Assembly: GCA_021296485.1 (NCBI GenBank)
Contig: JAGWAI010000010.1
Span: 1 to 33,827 of the forward strand
Direction: 5' to 3'
Origin: Acidobacteriota bacterium
Lineage (GTDB): Bacteria > Acidobacteriota > Vicinamibacteria > Vicinamibacterales > UBA8438
DNA length: 33,827 nucleotides
In this document: one piece after another, positions 1-12,276 of the stretch
How the letters are laid out: every line of letters begins with the position of its first letter
How positions within the stretch are numbered: position 1 is the first letter of the stretch
Made by a program: the position numbers and the translations under genes
Notes under the pieces: generated by a model
Told to the model about the DNA's origin: nothing
The model's database searches: none
Seen by the model: only the letters and a program-made list of their open reading frames with translations

Positions 1-75
1 GCGGCCCGCCGGCCACGGAGTGGGGCAATGGGGTCCCCGCGAGTGGCCGGCGGGGGTTTGGGGCGCAGCCCCAAG
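1..75 (-). repeat. Intergenic repeat family A, copy A1
   Basis: Read on the minus strand this stretch matches two other spacers in the window (12110-12193 and 28106-28176). The head is a perfect hairpin, GGGGC-TGC-GCCCC, extended here by T-A pairs. It is followed by an AACCCCC block, then a GCGGGGACCCCATTG block, then a CCGTGGCCG tail. The copy may continue past the window edge. Its head ends only about 7 bases before the accC start codon, so the hairpin would lie in the accC leader. Confidence 0.75.
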
Positions 76-80
76 TAACA

Positions 81-1418
<1,338 letters not shown>

Positions 1419-1422
<4 letters not shown>

Positions 1423-2054
1423 ACCTGCCGGCGCTGTATGCCGTTGTCGATCAACAAACCACGGTGCGTTGCGGCTGGACGGTGCCGGCGTTGGCGCGCG
1501 CCCTGCTGGCCGGCGGCGCACGGTTGATCCAGTTGCGCGCGACCGCGTCCGGGAGCGGGCAACTGCTGGCCTGGTGCGACGACCTGGTCGCGGCGGCCCG
1601 GCCGCACGGCGCCCGCGTCATGGTCAACGACAGGGCCGACATCGCCCTGCTTGCCGGCGCCGGGGGGGTGCACGTCGGCCAGACCGATCTTGAACCGGCG
1701 GCCATCCGGCGGCAGCTACCGTCCGGAGCCGTCGTCGGCATATCCACGCATTCTCCCTCCGAGGTGGACCGCTCCGCTCGCGAGCCGGTGGCCTACGTGG
1801 CCGTGGGACCGGTCTATCCAACCGCAACCAAGCCCACGAACCGCGCCCCGGTCGGACTGGATCTTGTGCGCTACGCCGCGCGGGCCCAGCCACGGCCGGT
1901 GGTTGCCATCGGGGGCATCACGCTGGAGCGCGCACCGGAAGTGCTTGCCGCGGGAGCGTCGTCGGTAGCGGTCGTCTCGGATCTACTGCACGGCGGCGAT
2001 CCGGGCCGCCGCGCGGCCGCCTATGCGGAGCTTCCGGCGGCGGAACCGAAATAG
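1419..2054 (+). CDS. thiE: Thiamine-phosphate synthase
   Basis: ThiE joins hydroxymethylpyrimidine pyrophosphate and thiazole phosphate to give thiamine phosphate. The 211-residue TIM-barrel protein carries QLR (38-40), VNDRADIA (69-76), GVHVGQTDL (83-91), GPVYPTATKP (130-139) and AIGGI (163-167), all family hallmarks. The ATG was chosen because it forms an ATGA overlap with the accC stop and matches the family start; the two are probably translationally coupled. One oddity: the QLRxK loop, whose Lys contacts the pyrophosphate in the B. subtilis enzyme, reads QLRAT here, so Lys is replaced by Thr42. It could be a ThiE paralogue of the TenI type, but the VNDR and GPVYPT motifs favour ThiE. Its last 34 bases overlap the convergent transporter gene. 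Confidence 0.88.
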
Positions 2055-3418
2055 TCGCCGGTCAGGCGGCGGACCGTTCCGGTCAGGAACAGGAGTCCGA
2101 GCAGGTTGGGAAACGCCATGAAGCCGTTGAGCAGCGTGCCGACGGCCCATGCGAGCGGCACCGGAATGACCGAGCCGATCAGCACCAGAGTCGTGAAGAG
2201 TGCGCGGTACGGCACTATCATGCGCGAACCGAACAGGAATTCGAAGCACTTCTCGCCGTAGTAGCACCAACCGATCAACGTCGAGAAACCGAACAGCAGC
2301 GAGCAGATGGCCACAATTACGGGCGCCGGTGGTATGGATGTCGACAGCGCGGCGGCGGTGAGGTCGCCGCTGGCCCCGCGGTAAGCGGGATCCATCCAGA
2401 GGCCGGACGAGATAATCACGAACGCCGTCAGCGAGCAGACCACGATCGTATCGACGAACACTTCGAATATGCCGACGACGCCCTGCTCGGCCGGATGCTT
2501 CACCTGGGCGATACCGTGGGCTATCGGGGCGCTGCCGAGCCCCGCCTCGTTCGACAGCACGCCGCGGCTCACGCCCGCCGCCACGACCTGCGCCATCGTC
2601 GCGCCGGCAAAGCCGCCGATCGCCGCCGACGGCGTGAAGGCGTTGCCGAGAATCAGGCCGAAGACGTACGGGACCTGATTGATGTTGAGCAGCAGGAACA
2701 GGCCGGCGGTCAGCACGTACAGGATGATCATGGCCGGCACGATGCGTTCGGCAACTGCGGCAATACGTCGGATTCCGCCCAGCAGCACCAGCCCGACCAG
2801 GATGGTGATAAGCAGTCCCGGCACGATCTGCGGCACATCCAGTCCGGCATTGGTGCGCGCGGCCTCCACGAAGGTGCGGGCGACGGTGTTCGACTGCACC
2901 ATGTTGCCGGTCCCGAGGAGCGCGGTGCATGCGCCGAAGAACGCAAAGGCGTAACCGAGGCTCTTTCCCAGCCGCGGGGACGGAATGCCGCCCGTAATGT
3001 AGTACATCGGGCCGCTGGCCAGCTCCCCGGTGTCGCGGCGCACGCGGTAGTGAACACCGAGCACCGCTTCGGCGTACTTCGTCGCCATGCCGAACGCGGC
3101 GGACAGCCACATCCAGGCGATGGCGCCCGGTCCACCAATCAGGATTGCCGTCGCCACGCCGCCGATGTTGCCGTTGCCGACCGTCGAGGCAAGCGCGGTC
3201 GACAACGCCTGGAACGGCGTGATGGTACCGTCCGCCGCCTGTGTGCGGCCGAAGATGCCGGACAGCGCAAAGCGGACAGCCGCCGGGAAGCGACGAATCT
3301 GCACCAGGCCCGTGGCTACTGTGAGCAGCCCGCCGACGATGACCAGCACGAGCGGCATCGCGAACGGCTGCCAGACCAGGCCGTCGAGCGTTTGAATCCG
3401 TTCGGTGAGTGTATTCAC
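2021..3418 (-). CDS. AGCS-family sodium:alanine/glycine symporter
   Basis: This inner-membrane carrier probably imports alanine or glycine with Na+ (AgcS/DagA-type family). The 465-residue protein is strongly hydrophobic, with roughly 10-11 membrane segments. The diagnostic family motif GNGNIGGVATAI followed by GGPGAIAWMW occupies residues 81-104, and the second family motif, NEAGLGSAPIAHGIAQ, is in the middle of the protein. It starts with GTG 13 bases after the stop of the upstream NSS transporter, so the two are probably co-transcribed. Its 3' end overlaps the convergent thiE by 34 bp. The exact substrate cannot be read from sequence. Confidence 0.92.
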   Translation of the reverse strand: MNTLTERIQTLDGLVWQPFAMPLVLVIVGGLLTVATGLVQIRRFPAAVRFALSGIFGRTQAADGTITPFQALSTALASTVGNGNIGGVATAILIGGPGAIAWMWLSAAFGMATKYAEAVLGVHYRVRRDTGELASGPMYYITGGIPSPRLGKSLGYAFAFFGACTALLGTGNMVQSNTVARTFVEAARTNAGLDVPQIVPGLLITILVGLVLLGGIRRIAAVAERIVPAMIILYVLTAGLFLLLNINQVPYVFGLILGNAFTPSAAIGGFAGATMAQVVAAGVSRGVLSNEAGLGSAPIAHGIAQVKHPAEQGVVGIFEVFVDTIVVCSLTAFVIISSGLWMDPAYRGASGDLTAAALSTSIPPAPVIVAICSLLFGFSTLIGWCYYGEKCFEFLFGSRMIVPYRALFTTLVLIGSVIPVPLAWAVGTLLNGFMAFPNLLGLLFLTGTVRRLTGDYFGSAAGSSA

Positions 3419-3431
3419 CGTGGCCTGGTTT

Positions 3432-4787
3432 CTAGATGAAGGAGGCGAACGTCCAGACGATGATAGCGCCTATGGCCGCGGGACAGACCCACCGAACGAG
3501 AAAGCCCCAGGCGCGCGGTGCCGGGAACCAGGCCTGTTCACGCACCAATTCTTCCAGCGCGCGGTCGACGCGCCACGCCCATCCGATGAAAACGGCGGTG
3601 AGGAAACCGCCGACAGGCAGCGCGAAGTCGTTCCACGCGGTAGCCATCAGCGTCAGAAAATCCATCCCGACGCCGGGGACGCTGGTGAGCAGCGGCACCG
3701 CGCCGTTGCCCAGCGCGGAGGGAATCGCCAGCGCAAACACGCCGAGCGTAACCGTGATCACCGCCCGGGTGCGCGACCAGCCGTGCGCGTCGATGAAGTG
3801 CGCCACGGGTACCTCCATCAGGGAGATGGCCGACGTGAGCGCGGCGAGCGCCAGCAACACGAAAAATGCGGTGCCGAACAGGCCGCCGCCGGGCAGCGTG
3901 GCGAACAGCCGGGGGAGCACCGCGAATATCAGGCCCGGCCCGCTGCTGCCCGGATCGAATCCCGACAGCGAGAAGCCGGCGGGAAAGATGATGAACCCGG
4001 CCAGGAGGGCGATAGCGGTGTCGAGGAGCACGATCCACAGCGCAGCCCCGGCGATGCCGGTCTGCCGGCTCAGGTAGCTGCCGTAGGTCAGCATGGTGCC
4101 CATGCCGAGGCTGAGCGAGAAGAACGCCTGCCCCAACGCGGCGTTATAGACCGAAGCGTCCAGCAGGCTCGACGGGTCGGGCCGCAAGTAGTAGGCCAGC
4201 CCCTCGGCCGCCCCCGGCAGCGTGGCCGCGCGGGCGGCAAGCAGCACCAGTAACGCCACGAGCACCGGCATCATTGCCTTCGTGACCCGTTCGATGCCCC
4301 CGCGGACGCCGCCCAGCAGCACCCCGGCCGTGGCCACCAGGACGAGCAGGGCCAAGCCGACGCTGGCGGCTCCGTTGCTGGTGAAGTCGGCGAAGAACGC
4401 GCCGGCAGCCAGCTGCTCGCCCGCAAGTCTACCGGTCAGCGCGAACCAGGCGTATGCAACTGTCCAGCCGGCGATGACGCAATAGAAGGACAGGATGCCG
4501 CCGCCGGCCAGGACGCCCACGGCGCCCACCACCCACCAGCGCGTACCCGGACGCAGCAAGGCGAAAGACCGGACCGGTGAAAGCTGAGTCCTGCGGCCGA
4601 TGGCGAACTCGCCCACCATGATCGGCAGGCATATCAGCAGGATGCAGCCAAGGTAAATGGCGACGAACGCGGCGCCGCCGCCTTGACCGACGCGCGTCGG
4701 AAAGCCCCAGATGTTGCCCAGGCCGACGGCGGATCCGGCCGCGGCCAGAATGAAGCCAGTACGCGTCGCCCAGCTGCCGCGTGCCAT
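3432..4787 (-). CDS. NSS-family sodium-dependent transporter
   Basis: This is a neurotransmitter:sodium symporter family (LeuT/MhsT-like) inner-membrane carrier, probably importing an amino acid with Na+. The 451-residue protein has about 11 hydrophobic helices. The first helix reads GSAVGLGNIWGFP (residues 18-30), with GQGGGAAF just after, the unwound TM1 region that binds Na+ and substrate. In LeuT and most relatives the motif is GN(F/I)WRFP, where the Arg forms part of the extracellular gate; here that Arg is Gly28. It is the first gene of a two-gene transporter unit on the minus strand and is divergent from folD, sharing a 134-bp spacer. The ATG start gives the expected short N-terminus. 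Confidence 0.92.
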   Translation of the reverse strand: MARGSWATRTGFILAAAGSAVGLGNIWGFPTRVGQGGGAAFVAIYLGCILLICLPIMVGEFAIGRRTQLSPVRSFALLRPGTRWWVVGAVGVLAGGGILSFYCVIAGWTVAYAWFALTGRLAGEQLAAGAFFADFTSNGAASVGLALLVLVATAGVLLGGVRGGIERVTKAMMPVLVALLVLLAARAATLPGAAEGLAYYLRPDPSSLLDASVYNAALGQAFFSLSLGMGTMLTYGSYLSRQTGIAGAALWIVLLDTAIALLAGFIIFPAGFSLSGFDPGSSGPGLIFAVLPRLFATLPGGGLFGTAFFVLLALAALTSAISLMEVPVAHFIDAHGWSRTRAVITVTLGVFALAIPSALGNGAVPLLTSVPGVGMDFLTLMATAWNDFALPVGGFLTAVFIGWAWRVDRALEELVREQAWFPAPRAWGFLVRWVCPAAIGAIIVWTFASFI

Positions 4788-4814
4788 TAGGCCGGCATTG
4801 TATCGGAAACCAGG

Positions 4815-4830
4815 GCGGACGTCCGTCCGC
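4815..4830. other. Short inverted repeat in the NSS-folD spacer
   Basis: Arms GCGGAC and GTCCGC surround a 4-base loop. It lies between two divergent genes, 28 bases upstream of the NSS transporter start and just before the putative folD promoter. It could be an operator or a leader hairpin of the transporter transcript; nothing shows which. Confidence 0.3.
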
Positions 4831-4841
4831 GGTGGCGCGGT

Positions 4842-4871
4842 GTGACTTCACGGATCGACAGTGGATAGAAT
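4842..4871 (+). promoter_or_regulatory. Putative sigma-70 type promoter for folD
   Basis: The -35-like GTGACT (4842-4847, 4 of 6 to TTGACA) is followed after 18 bases by the -10-like TAGAAT (4866-4871, 5 of 6 to TATAAT). It sits about 50 bases before the folD start and in the right orientation. Assigned by motif match only. Confidence 0.4.
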
Positions 4872-4921
4872 GTGCGCGTCCCCACTATTCCAACCGATTG
4901 AATCAAGGGCGAAGGACGAAC

Positions 4922-5862
<941 letters not shown>

Positions 5863-5866
<4 letters not shown>

Positions 5867-6468
5867 CCGTCGGCGGACGCCAGCTCCCGATAAATTCGCT
5901 CGACCTGGCGGTCCGTCTCGTCGTACGACCCGCCGGTGCGGATGACGAAGTCGGCGCCGGCGGTCTTGACGCCGGTGGGCAGTTGCGCGGCCAGGCGCTT
6001 GCGGCCGGCGTCCGCTGACAGGCCGTCGCGGGCCGCGAGCCGCGCCAACTGGGTCGCCTCGTCACAGGCGGTGACTATCACGCGGTCGAACGCGTTCGCG
6101 CGGCCGGTTTCATACAACAGCGGGATGCAGGCGATGCCGAACGCGGCCGGGCGAGCCGCGACCGGGCGCAGGAACCAGTCGTCGATGGCGGCGCGTACCG
6201 GCGGGTGCACGATTGCCTCCAGGTCCGCGCGCGCGTCGTCATCGTCGAATACCCGGGCCGCCAGTCGCGCGCGGTCGAGCTTGCCGGCGGGGCCGAACAA
6301 TGCGGCGCCAAAGCGGGCCCGAAGCGCGCGCCAGGCCGGTTGACCGGGCTCGACGACCTTACGGGCCACAACATCGGCATCGATGGTCGGCACGCCCCGC
6401 GCGGCGAAACGCGAGAGCACGTACGACTTGCCGGTGGCGATGCCGCCCGTCAGCGCAACGCGTTGCAT
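5863..6468 (-). CDS. coaE: Dephospho-CoA kinase
   Basis: CoaE phosphorylates the 3'-OH of dephospho-CoA, the last step of coenzyme A synthesis. The 201-residue protein starts directly with the P-loop region: GGIATGKS is residues 8-15, followed by IDADVVARKVV, the conserved Asp-Ala-Asp of the family. IPLLYETG and the Asp-Glu-Ala-Thr-Gln segment before LARLAARDGLS are also typical. It is the last gene of the kdsB-pyrG-kdsA-kdsD-lapB-coaE run, starting 4 bases after the lapB stop, and ends convergently with folD in a 4-bp overlap. No terminator is visible between the two. Confidence 0.95.
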
Positions 6469-6472
6469 GCGG

Positions 6473-7693
6473 CTATGCCGGCGCCTCCTCGCTTTGCTCC
6501 GCCGTCGCGATGCGTTCCTCCACGAAGGTATTCCACTCGTGGCACTGCGGGCATTGCCAAAGCAGCTCGGTGCTGCGGTAGCGGCAACGCATGCAGACGT
6601 GCGGATCGAGATAGAAGACGGCGTCGCGCGTGAGGTTTATGTAGCGCGTTACGAGAGTAGCCCTGAATTCGAGCGCCGAGAGCGTGCGCCAGATCGCCTG
6701 ATGGATCGCCAGCCCGTGCGGATTGTGAACGAGTGACTCGAACAGGAGGTCCAGGCCGCGAACCGGATCGCCGTTCTCGGCCAGGTGCTGGCCGAGCGCC
6801 AGCCGCGCGCGCCAGTCCTGCGGATTCGCATCGACGAGTCGCCGGCACAGATCGAGGAAACGTGTCGGCACGGCAATTTCCGCATAGGCGCTCTTCAGGC
6901 GTGAAAACGCCAGGTACGCGCGGTCCGGGGCGATTTGCACGATCCTTTCCCATACGTCGATGGCGTCCTTCGGCTGGCCGAGCGCCAGCCGCACGTCGCC
7001 CAGGTTCAAATAGGCCGGCACGGTCTTGTCGTCCAGGTGGGTCGCCGTCTCGAAGTGCTTGATCGCCTGTTCGGGGCGCTGCTCCCGCATGGCCTGCAGG
7101 CCTAGCTCGTTTTCGAGGAATGCCAGTATCGCCTGGTCGCGCGGGTTCTGCTCGCCGCCCGCTGCCTCCGCCATGCGCTGGCGAATCACGCGCGCCTGCT
7201 GCCATTCGTGCTGCTCTTCGTGCAGCTTCTCGAGGTTGAGCAGCGCGTGCGTGTTGCGGGGATCGAGACGGACGACCTCCGAGAACGTCTCGGCAGCCCG
7301 GTCGATGAATCCGCCGTGCTTGAAATCCAACCCGAGGGAGAGCAGCACGTGCGCGTGCTCCAGCGTGGTCATGCGAGCTCGCTGCAGGAGGTGCTGGTGT
7401 ATCTGGATGGCCTTGCTGACCTGGCCGTTCTCGCGGTAGAGATTGCCCAGGATCAGGTGGATTTCGAGGGCGTCGCTGTCGAGCTCCGCAGCCTTGTTCA
7501 GCTCGTCGATGGCGAGGTCGATCTGATTCGAAACCAGGTGGTTGAGACCCAGGATGTAATGCGGTGAGCCTCTTGCCCTGCGCCGGTCGATCCAGCGCCC
7601 GCCGCGCAGCTTGTAGCGCTCCCATGCCTTGCCGGCGGCCAGCCCTGCCAACAGGGCGAGCAGCGCGGCAAGCAGGACCAGCGTTTCGGTCAT
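6473..7693 (-). CDS. lapB: LapB (YciM)-like TPR protein with rubredoxin-type zinc/iron site
   Basis: In E. coli, LapB is an inner-membrane-anchored cytoplasmic protein that controls LPS synthesis by promoting FtsH degradation of LpxC. This 406-residue protein has the same architecture: one N-terminal membrane helix (about residues 4-20), a basic juxtamembrane stretch, the family motif YILGLNHLVSNQIDLAID, then some eight TPR-like helical pairs, and a C-terminal rubredoxin-like knuckle C367-x2-C370 ... C381-x2-C384. It lies inside a Kdo operon, 6 bases after kdsD, which fits a role in LPS homeostasis. Whether it regulates LpxC through FtsH in this organism is inference. A generic TPR protein is less likely given the metal site. 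Confidence 0.88.
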   Translation of the reverse strand: MTETLVLLAALLALLAGLAAGKAWERYKLRGGRWIDRRRARGSPHYILGLNHLVSNQIDLAIDELNKAAELDSDALEIHLILGNLYRENGQVSKAIQIHQHLLQRARMTTLEHAHVLLSLGLDFKHGGFIDRAAETFSEVVRLDPRNTHALLNLEKLHEEQHEWQQARVIRQRMAEAAGGEQNPRDQAILAFLENELGLQAMREQRPEQAIKHFETATHLDDKTVPAYLNLGDVRLALGQPKDAIDVWERIVQIAPDRAYLAFSRLKSAYAEIAVPTRFLDLCRRLVDANPQDWRARLALGQHLAENGDPVRGLDLLFESLVHNPHGLAIHQAIWRTLSALEFRATLVTRYINLTRDAVFYLDPHVCMRCRYRSTELLWQCPQCHEWNTFVEERIATAEQSEEAPA

Positions 7694-7699
7694 GGGCGG

Positions 7700-8680
7700 T
7701 CAGAACAACTCGGTGCGCCACAAGTCGTGAAGGTGCACGATGCCCACCACGCGGCGGGCGTCGTCGACGACGACGAGTGAGGTGATACGGCGTTCCTCCA
7801 GTATCGCCAGCGCCTCGGCAGCCAGCGCGCCGGGCCGGATTGTCACCGGGTCCTTCGTCATCACCTCGTCCGCGCGCAGATCCAGCAGGCTGCCCGCTGC
7901 GGACAGCCGCCGGCGGAGGTCGCCGTCGGTGATGATGCCGGCCAACGTGGCGTCGGCGCGGGTCACGCACGCCGTGCCGAAACCCTTGCTGGACATGGTC
8001 TCCACAACGTCGCGGAGCGGTGTCGTCTCGTCGACCAGCGGCAGCTGATCGCTCGTGTGCATCAGGCGGTCGATGCGCAGCAGGCGCTTGCCGAGCTGCC
8101 CTCCGGGATGCAGATTGGCGAAGTCCTCCTCGCGGAATCCCTTGCGCACATGCAGCGTCATGGCGAGCGCGTCGCCGAGCGCCAGCGCGGCGGTGGTGCT
8201 GGCGGTAGGGGCGAGGTTGAGCGGACACGCCTCTTCGTCGACGCGGCACTCCAGTGCGGCATCGGCGGTCTGGCCGAGCGGGCTCGAGGCGGCTCCCGTA
8301 ATGGCGATGATGCGGACGCCGAGCCGCTTGGTCAACTCGGCGAGCCGCAATATCTCCGGCGTCCTGCCGCTTCGGGACAGGGCAATCAGCAGGTCTTCGT
8401 TGTGCACGGCGCCGAGGTCGCCGTGTGCGGCCTCCGCCGGGTGCACGAAGTAGGCCGGGGTGCCGGTGCTGGACAGCGTCGCCGCAATCTTGCGTGCAAT
8501 GATGCCGGACTTGCCCATGCCGCTCACGATCACCCGGCCGTTGCAGTCCGCCAGCAGTTGCACGGCGGCGGCAAAGTGCGCATCCAGCCGCGGGATCAAC
8601 GCTCGCACGGCGTCGGCTTCCGTCCGGAGCACCGCGCGGGCCAGTTCCAGGTCCACGCCGGCCGGGGTAGGTTCCTTCAT
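7700..8680 (-). CDS. kdsD: Arabinose-5-phosphate isomerase
   Basis: KdsD converts ribulose-5-phosphate to arabinose-5-phosphate, the entry step of Kdo synthesis. The 326-residue protein has an N-terminal SIS domain (about residues 35-180: IVSGMGKSG at 51-59, AEAAHGDLG, LIALSRSGRTPEI) and a pair of CBS domains (about 205-326). These are the standard KdsD/KpsF domain order and length. ATG at 8680 was chosen because it overlaps the kdsA stop as ATGA; longer in-frame extensions run antiparallel through kdsA and are not credible. The next gene is lapB, not the kdsC phosphatase seen in many Gram-negative clusters. Confidence 0.94.
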   Translation of the reverse strand: MKEPTPAGVDLELARAVLRTEADAVRALIPRLDAHFAAAVQLLADCNGRVIVSGMGKSGIIARKIAATLSSTGTPAYFVHPAEAAHGDLGAVHNEDLLIALSRSGRTPEILRLAELTKRLGVRIIAITGAASSPLGQTADAALECRVDEEACPLNLAPTASTTAALALGDALAMTLHVRKGFREEDFANLHPGGQLGKRLLRIDRLMHTSDQLPLVDETTPLRDVVETMSSKGFGTACVTRADATLAGIITDGDLRRRLSAAGSLLDLRADEVMTKDPVTIRPGALAAEALAILEERRITSLVVVDDARRVVGIVHLHDLWRTELF

Positions 8681-9525
8681 TGCGGAGCGCCGGCGTCGCG
8701 CGCCGGCGTGCCGCCGCCAACCCGGTCGAGGGCAAGCAGCCGCTCGAGGAGCGGTTCCAGGCGATCGAGAGCGAGGGCATTCTGTCCGTCGCTGCGGGCG
8801 GCCGGCGGATCGTCGTGGACTTCCATGAACACGCCGTCGACGCCCGCGGCAACCCCGGCCGCGGCCAAAGGCTCGATGAATTCGGACTGTCCGGCGGTCC
8901 GGCCGTCGCCGCCACCCGGCAATTGCAGGCTGTGGGTCACATCGAAGACAACCGGATAGCCCAACGATCGCATGATGGGGAAGGCCCGCATGTCCACCAC
9001 GAGGTTGTGGTAGCCGAAGCAGGCGCCCCGCTCCGTGACGAGAATCTGGTCGCGTCCCGTAGCGGTCACCTTCTCGATGACATGGCGCATGTCCTCCGGC
9101 GCGAGGAATTGACCCTTCTTGATGTTGACCGGGCGGCCGGTGGCCGCGGCGGCGGTGATCAGATCGGTCTGTCTCGAGAGGTAGGCCGGAATCTGCAGGA
9201 CGTCGGCGACCTCGGCGGCCGGCGCCGCCTGCTGCGGCTCGTGGATGTCGGTCAGGATTGGCACCCCGCAAGCGTCCTTGACCTGCTGCAGGACGCGCAG
9301 CCCGGCGGCCAGGCCGGGGCCGCGAAACGAGCGCACCGAGGTCCGGTTCGCCTTGTCGAACGAGGCCTTGAAGATGAGCGGCGCGCCGCAGCGGCGGGTT
9401 GCGGCGCAGATTGCGTGCGCCATGGCGAGAGCGTGCGACTCGCTCTCGATGACGCAGGGACCGGCAATGACCGCGAGCGGCTGGCCGTCTCCAAACGTCA
9501 CGTCGCCAACCGCAACCTGCTGCAC
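8677..9525 (-). CDS. kdsA: 3-deoxy-8-phosphooctulonate synthase (Kdo-8-P synthase), Cys-containing metal-dependent type
   Basis: KdsA condenses arabinose-5-phosphate with phosphoenolpyruvate to Kdo-8-phosphate. The 282-residue TIM-barrel protein shows AGPCVIES (residues 21-28), FKASFDKANRTS, TDIHEP, IPAYLSRQTDL and GGDGRTAGQSEFIEPLAAAG split across the C-terminal third. Cys24 in AGPCVIES marks the metal-dependent class (as in Aquifex); the metal-independent E. coli enzyme has Asn there. The start is GTG at 9525; the nearby ATG at 9533 is out of frame. It overlaps kdsD by 4 bp and follows pyrG after 61 bp. The C-terminal 20 residues, rich in Gly, Pro and Ala, look dispensable. Confidence 0.95.
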   Translation of the reverse strand: MQQVAVGDVTFGDGQPLAVIAGPCVIESESHALAMAHAICAATRRCGAPLIFKASFDKANRTSVRSFRGPGLAAGLRVLQQVKDACGVPILTDIHEPQQAAPAAEVADVLQIPAYLSRQTDLITAAAATGRPVNIKKGQFLAPEDMRHVIEKVTATGRDQILVTERGACFGYHNLVVDMRAFPIMRSLGYPVVFDVTHSLQLPGGGDGRTAGQSEFIEPLAAAGVAAGVDGVFMEVHDDPPAARSDGQNALALDRLEPLLERLLALDRVGGGTPARDAGAPQ

Positions 9526-9586
9526 ACCGCCATTATAGTCGCCGGCGGAACGCGCCCACCTGGGCGGCGAATGGGGCCTGACAGCG

Positions 9587-12045
<2,459 letters not shown>

Positions 12046-12051
12046 GGACTA

Positions 12052-12276
12052 CTAGCACCCCGTAGCAAAAGCCCCGCTGCATTCGACCGGCCATGCGGCA
12101 TCCGTCAGATGGGGCTACGCCCCAATCCCCCGGCAAGCCCTAGCGGGGACCCCTGCGCCCCGCGCCGCGCTTGCCGGGCCGCGCCGTGCGCGGCTTGTTC
12201 GTCGCTCACATATGCCTTGTCAGCCGGGCGCCTGGGCGGTCTCGGTGCGACGCGGGGTTTCGCCACGGGCTGCTAG
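12052..12276. repeat. Intergenic repeat family B, copy B1 (interrupted by a family A copy)
   Basis: The left end (12052-12106: CTAGCACCCCGTAGCAAAAG, then CCCCGCTGCATTCGACCG) and right end (12215-12276: CCTTGTCAGCC ... GCGGGGTTTCGCCACGGGC, then TGCTAG) match the two ends of the spacer at 15126-15288 and are imperfect inverted repeats of each other. The stretch TTGTTCGTCGCTCACATATG (about 12195-12214) is also shared. The right end carries the CTAG that holds the serA stop codon. The centre is replaced by a family A copy. No coding capacity, so it resembles a MITE or an extended palindromic repeat. Confidence 0.72.
12110..12193 (+). repeat. Intergenic repeat family A, copy A2
   Basis: It has the head hairpin TGGGGCTACGCCCCA, the following CCCCCGGC block and the CTAGCGGGGACCCC block, in the same order and spacing as copies A1 and A3. 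The tail after position 12154 is diverged (GC-rich, CGCCGTGCGCGG). It lies in the middle of family B copy B1, between that copy's left and right halves. Confidence 0.7.

Noticed and set aside
6450-8915. Long minus-strand frame covering coaE end, lapB and kdsD
   Set aside because: It is out of frame with three clear genes and has low-complexity Arg/Pro/Ala content and no family motif.
12111-12153. Repeats A and B as a CRISPR or as tRNA-like structures
   Set aside because: Copies are scattered kilobases apart, not arrayed with spacers, and do not fold as a cloverleaf with a CCA end.
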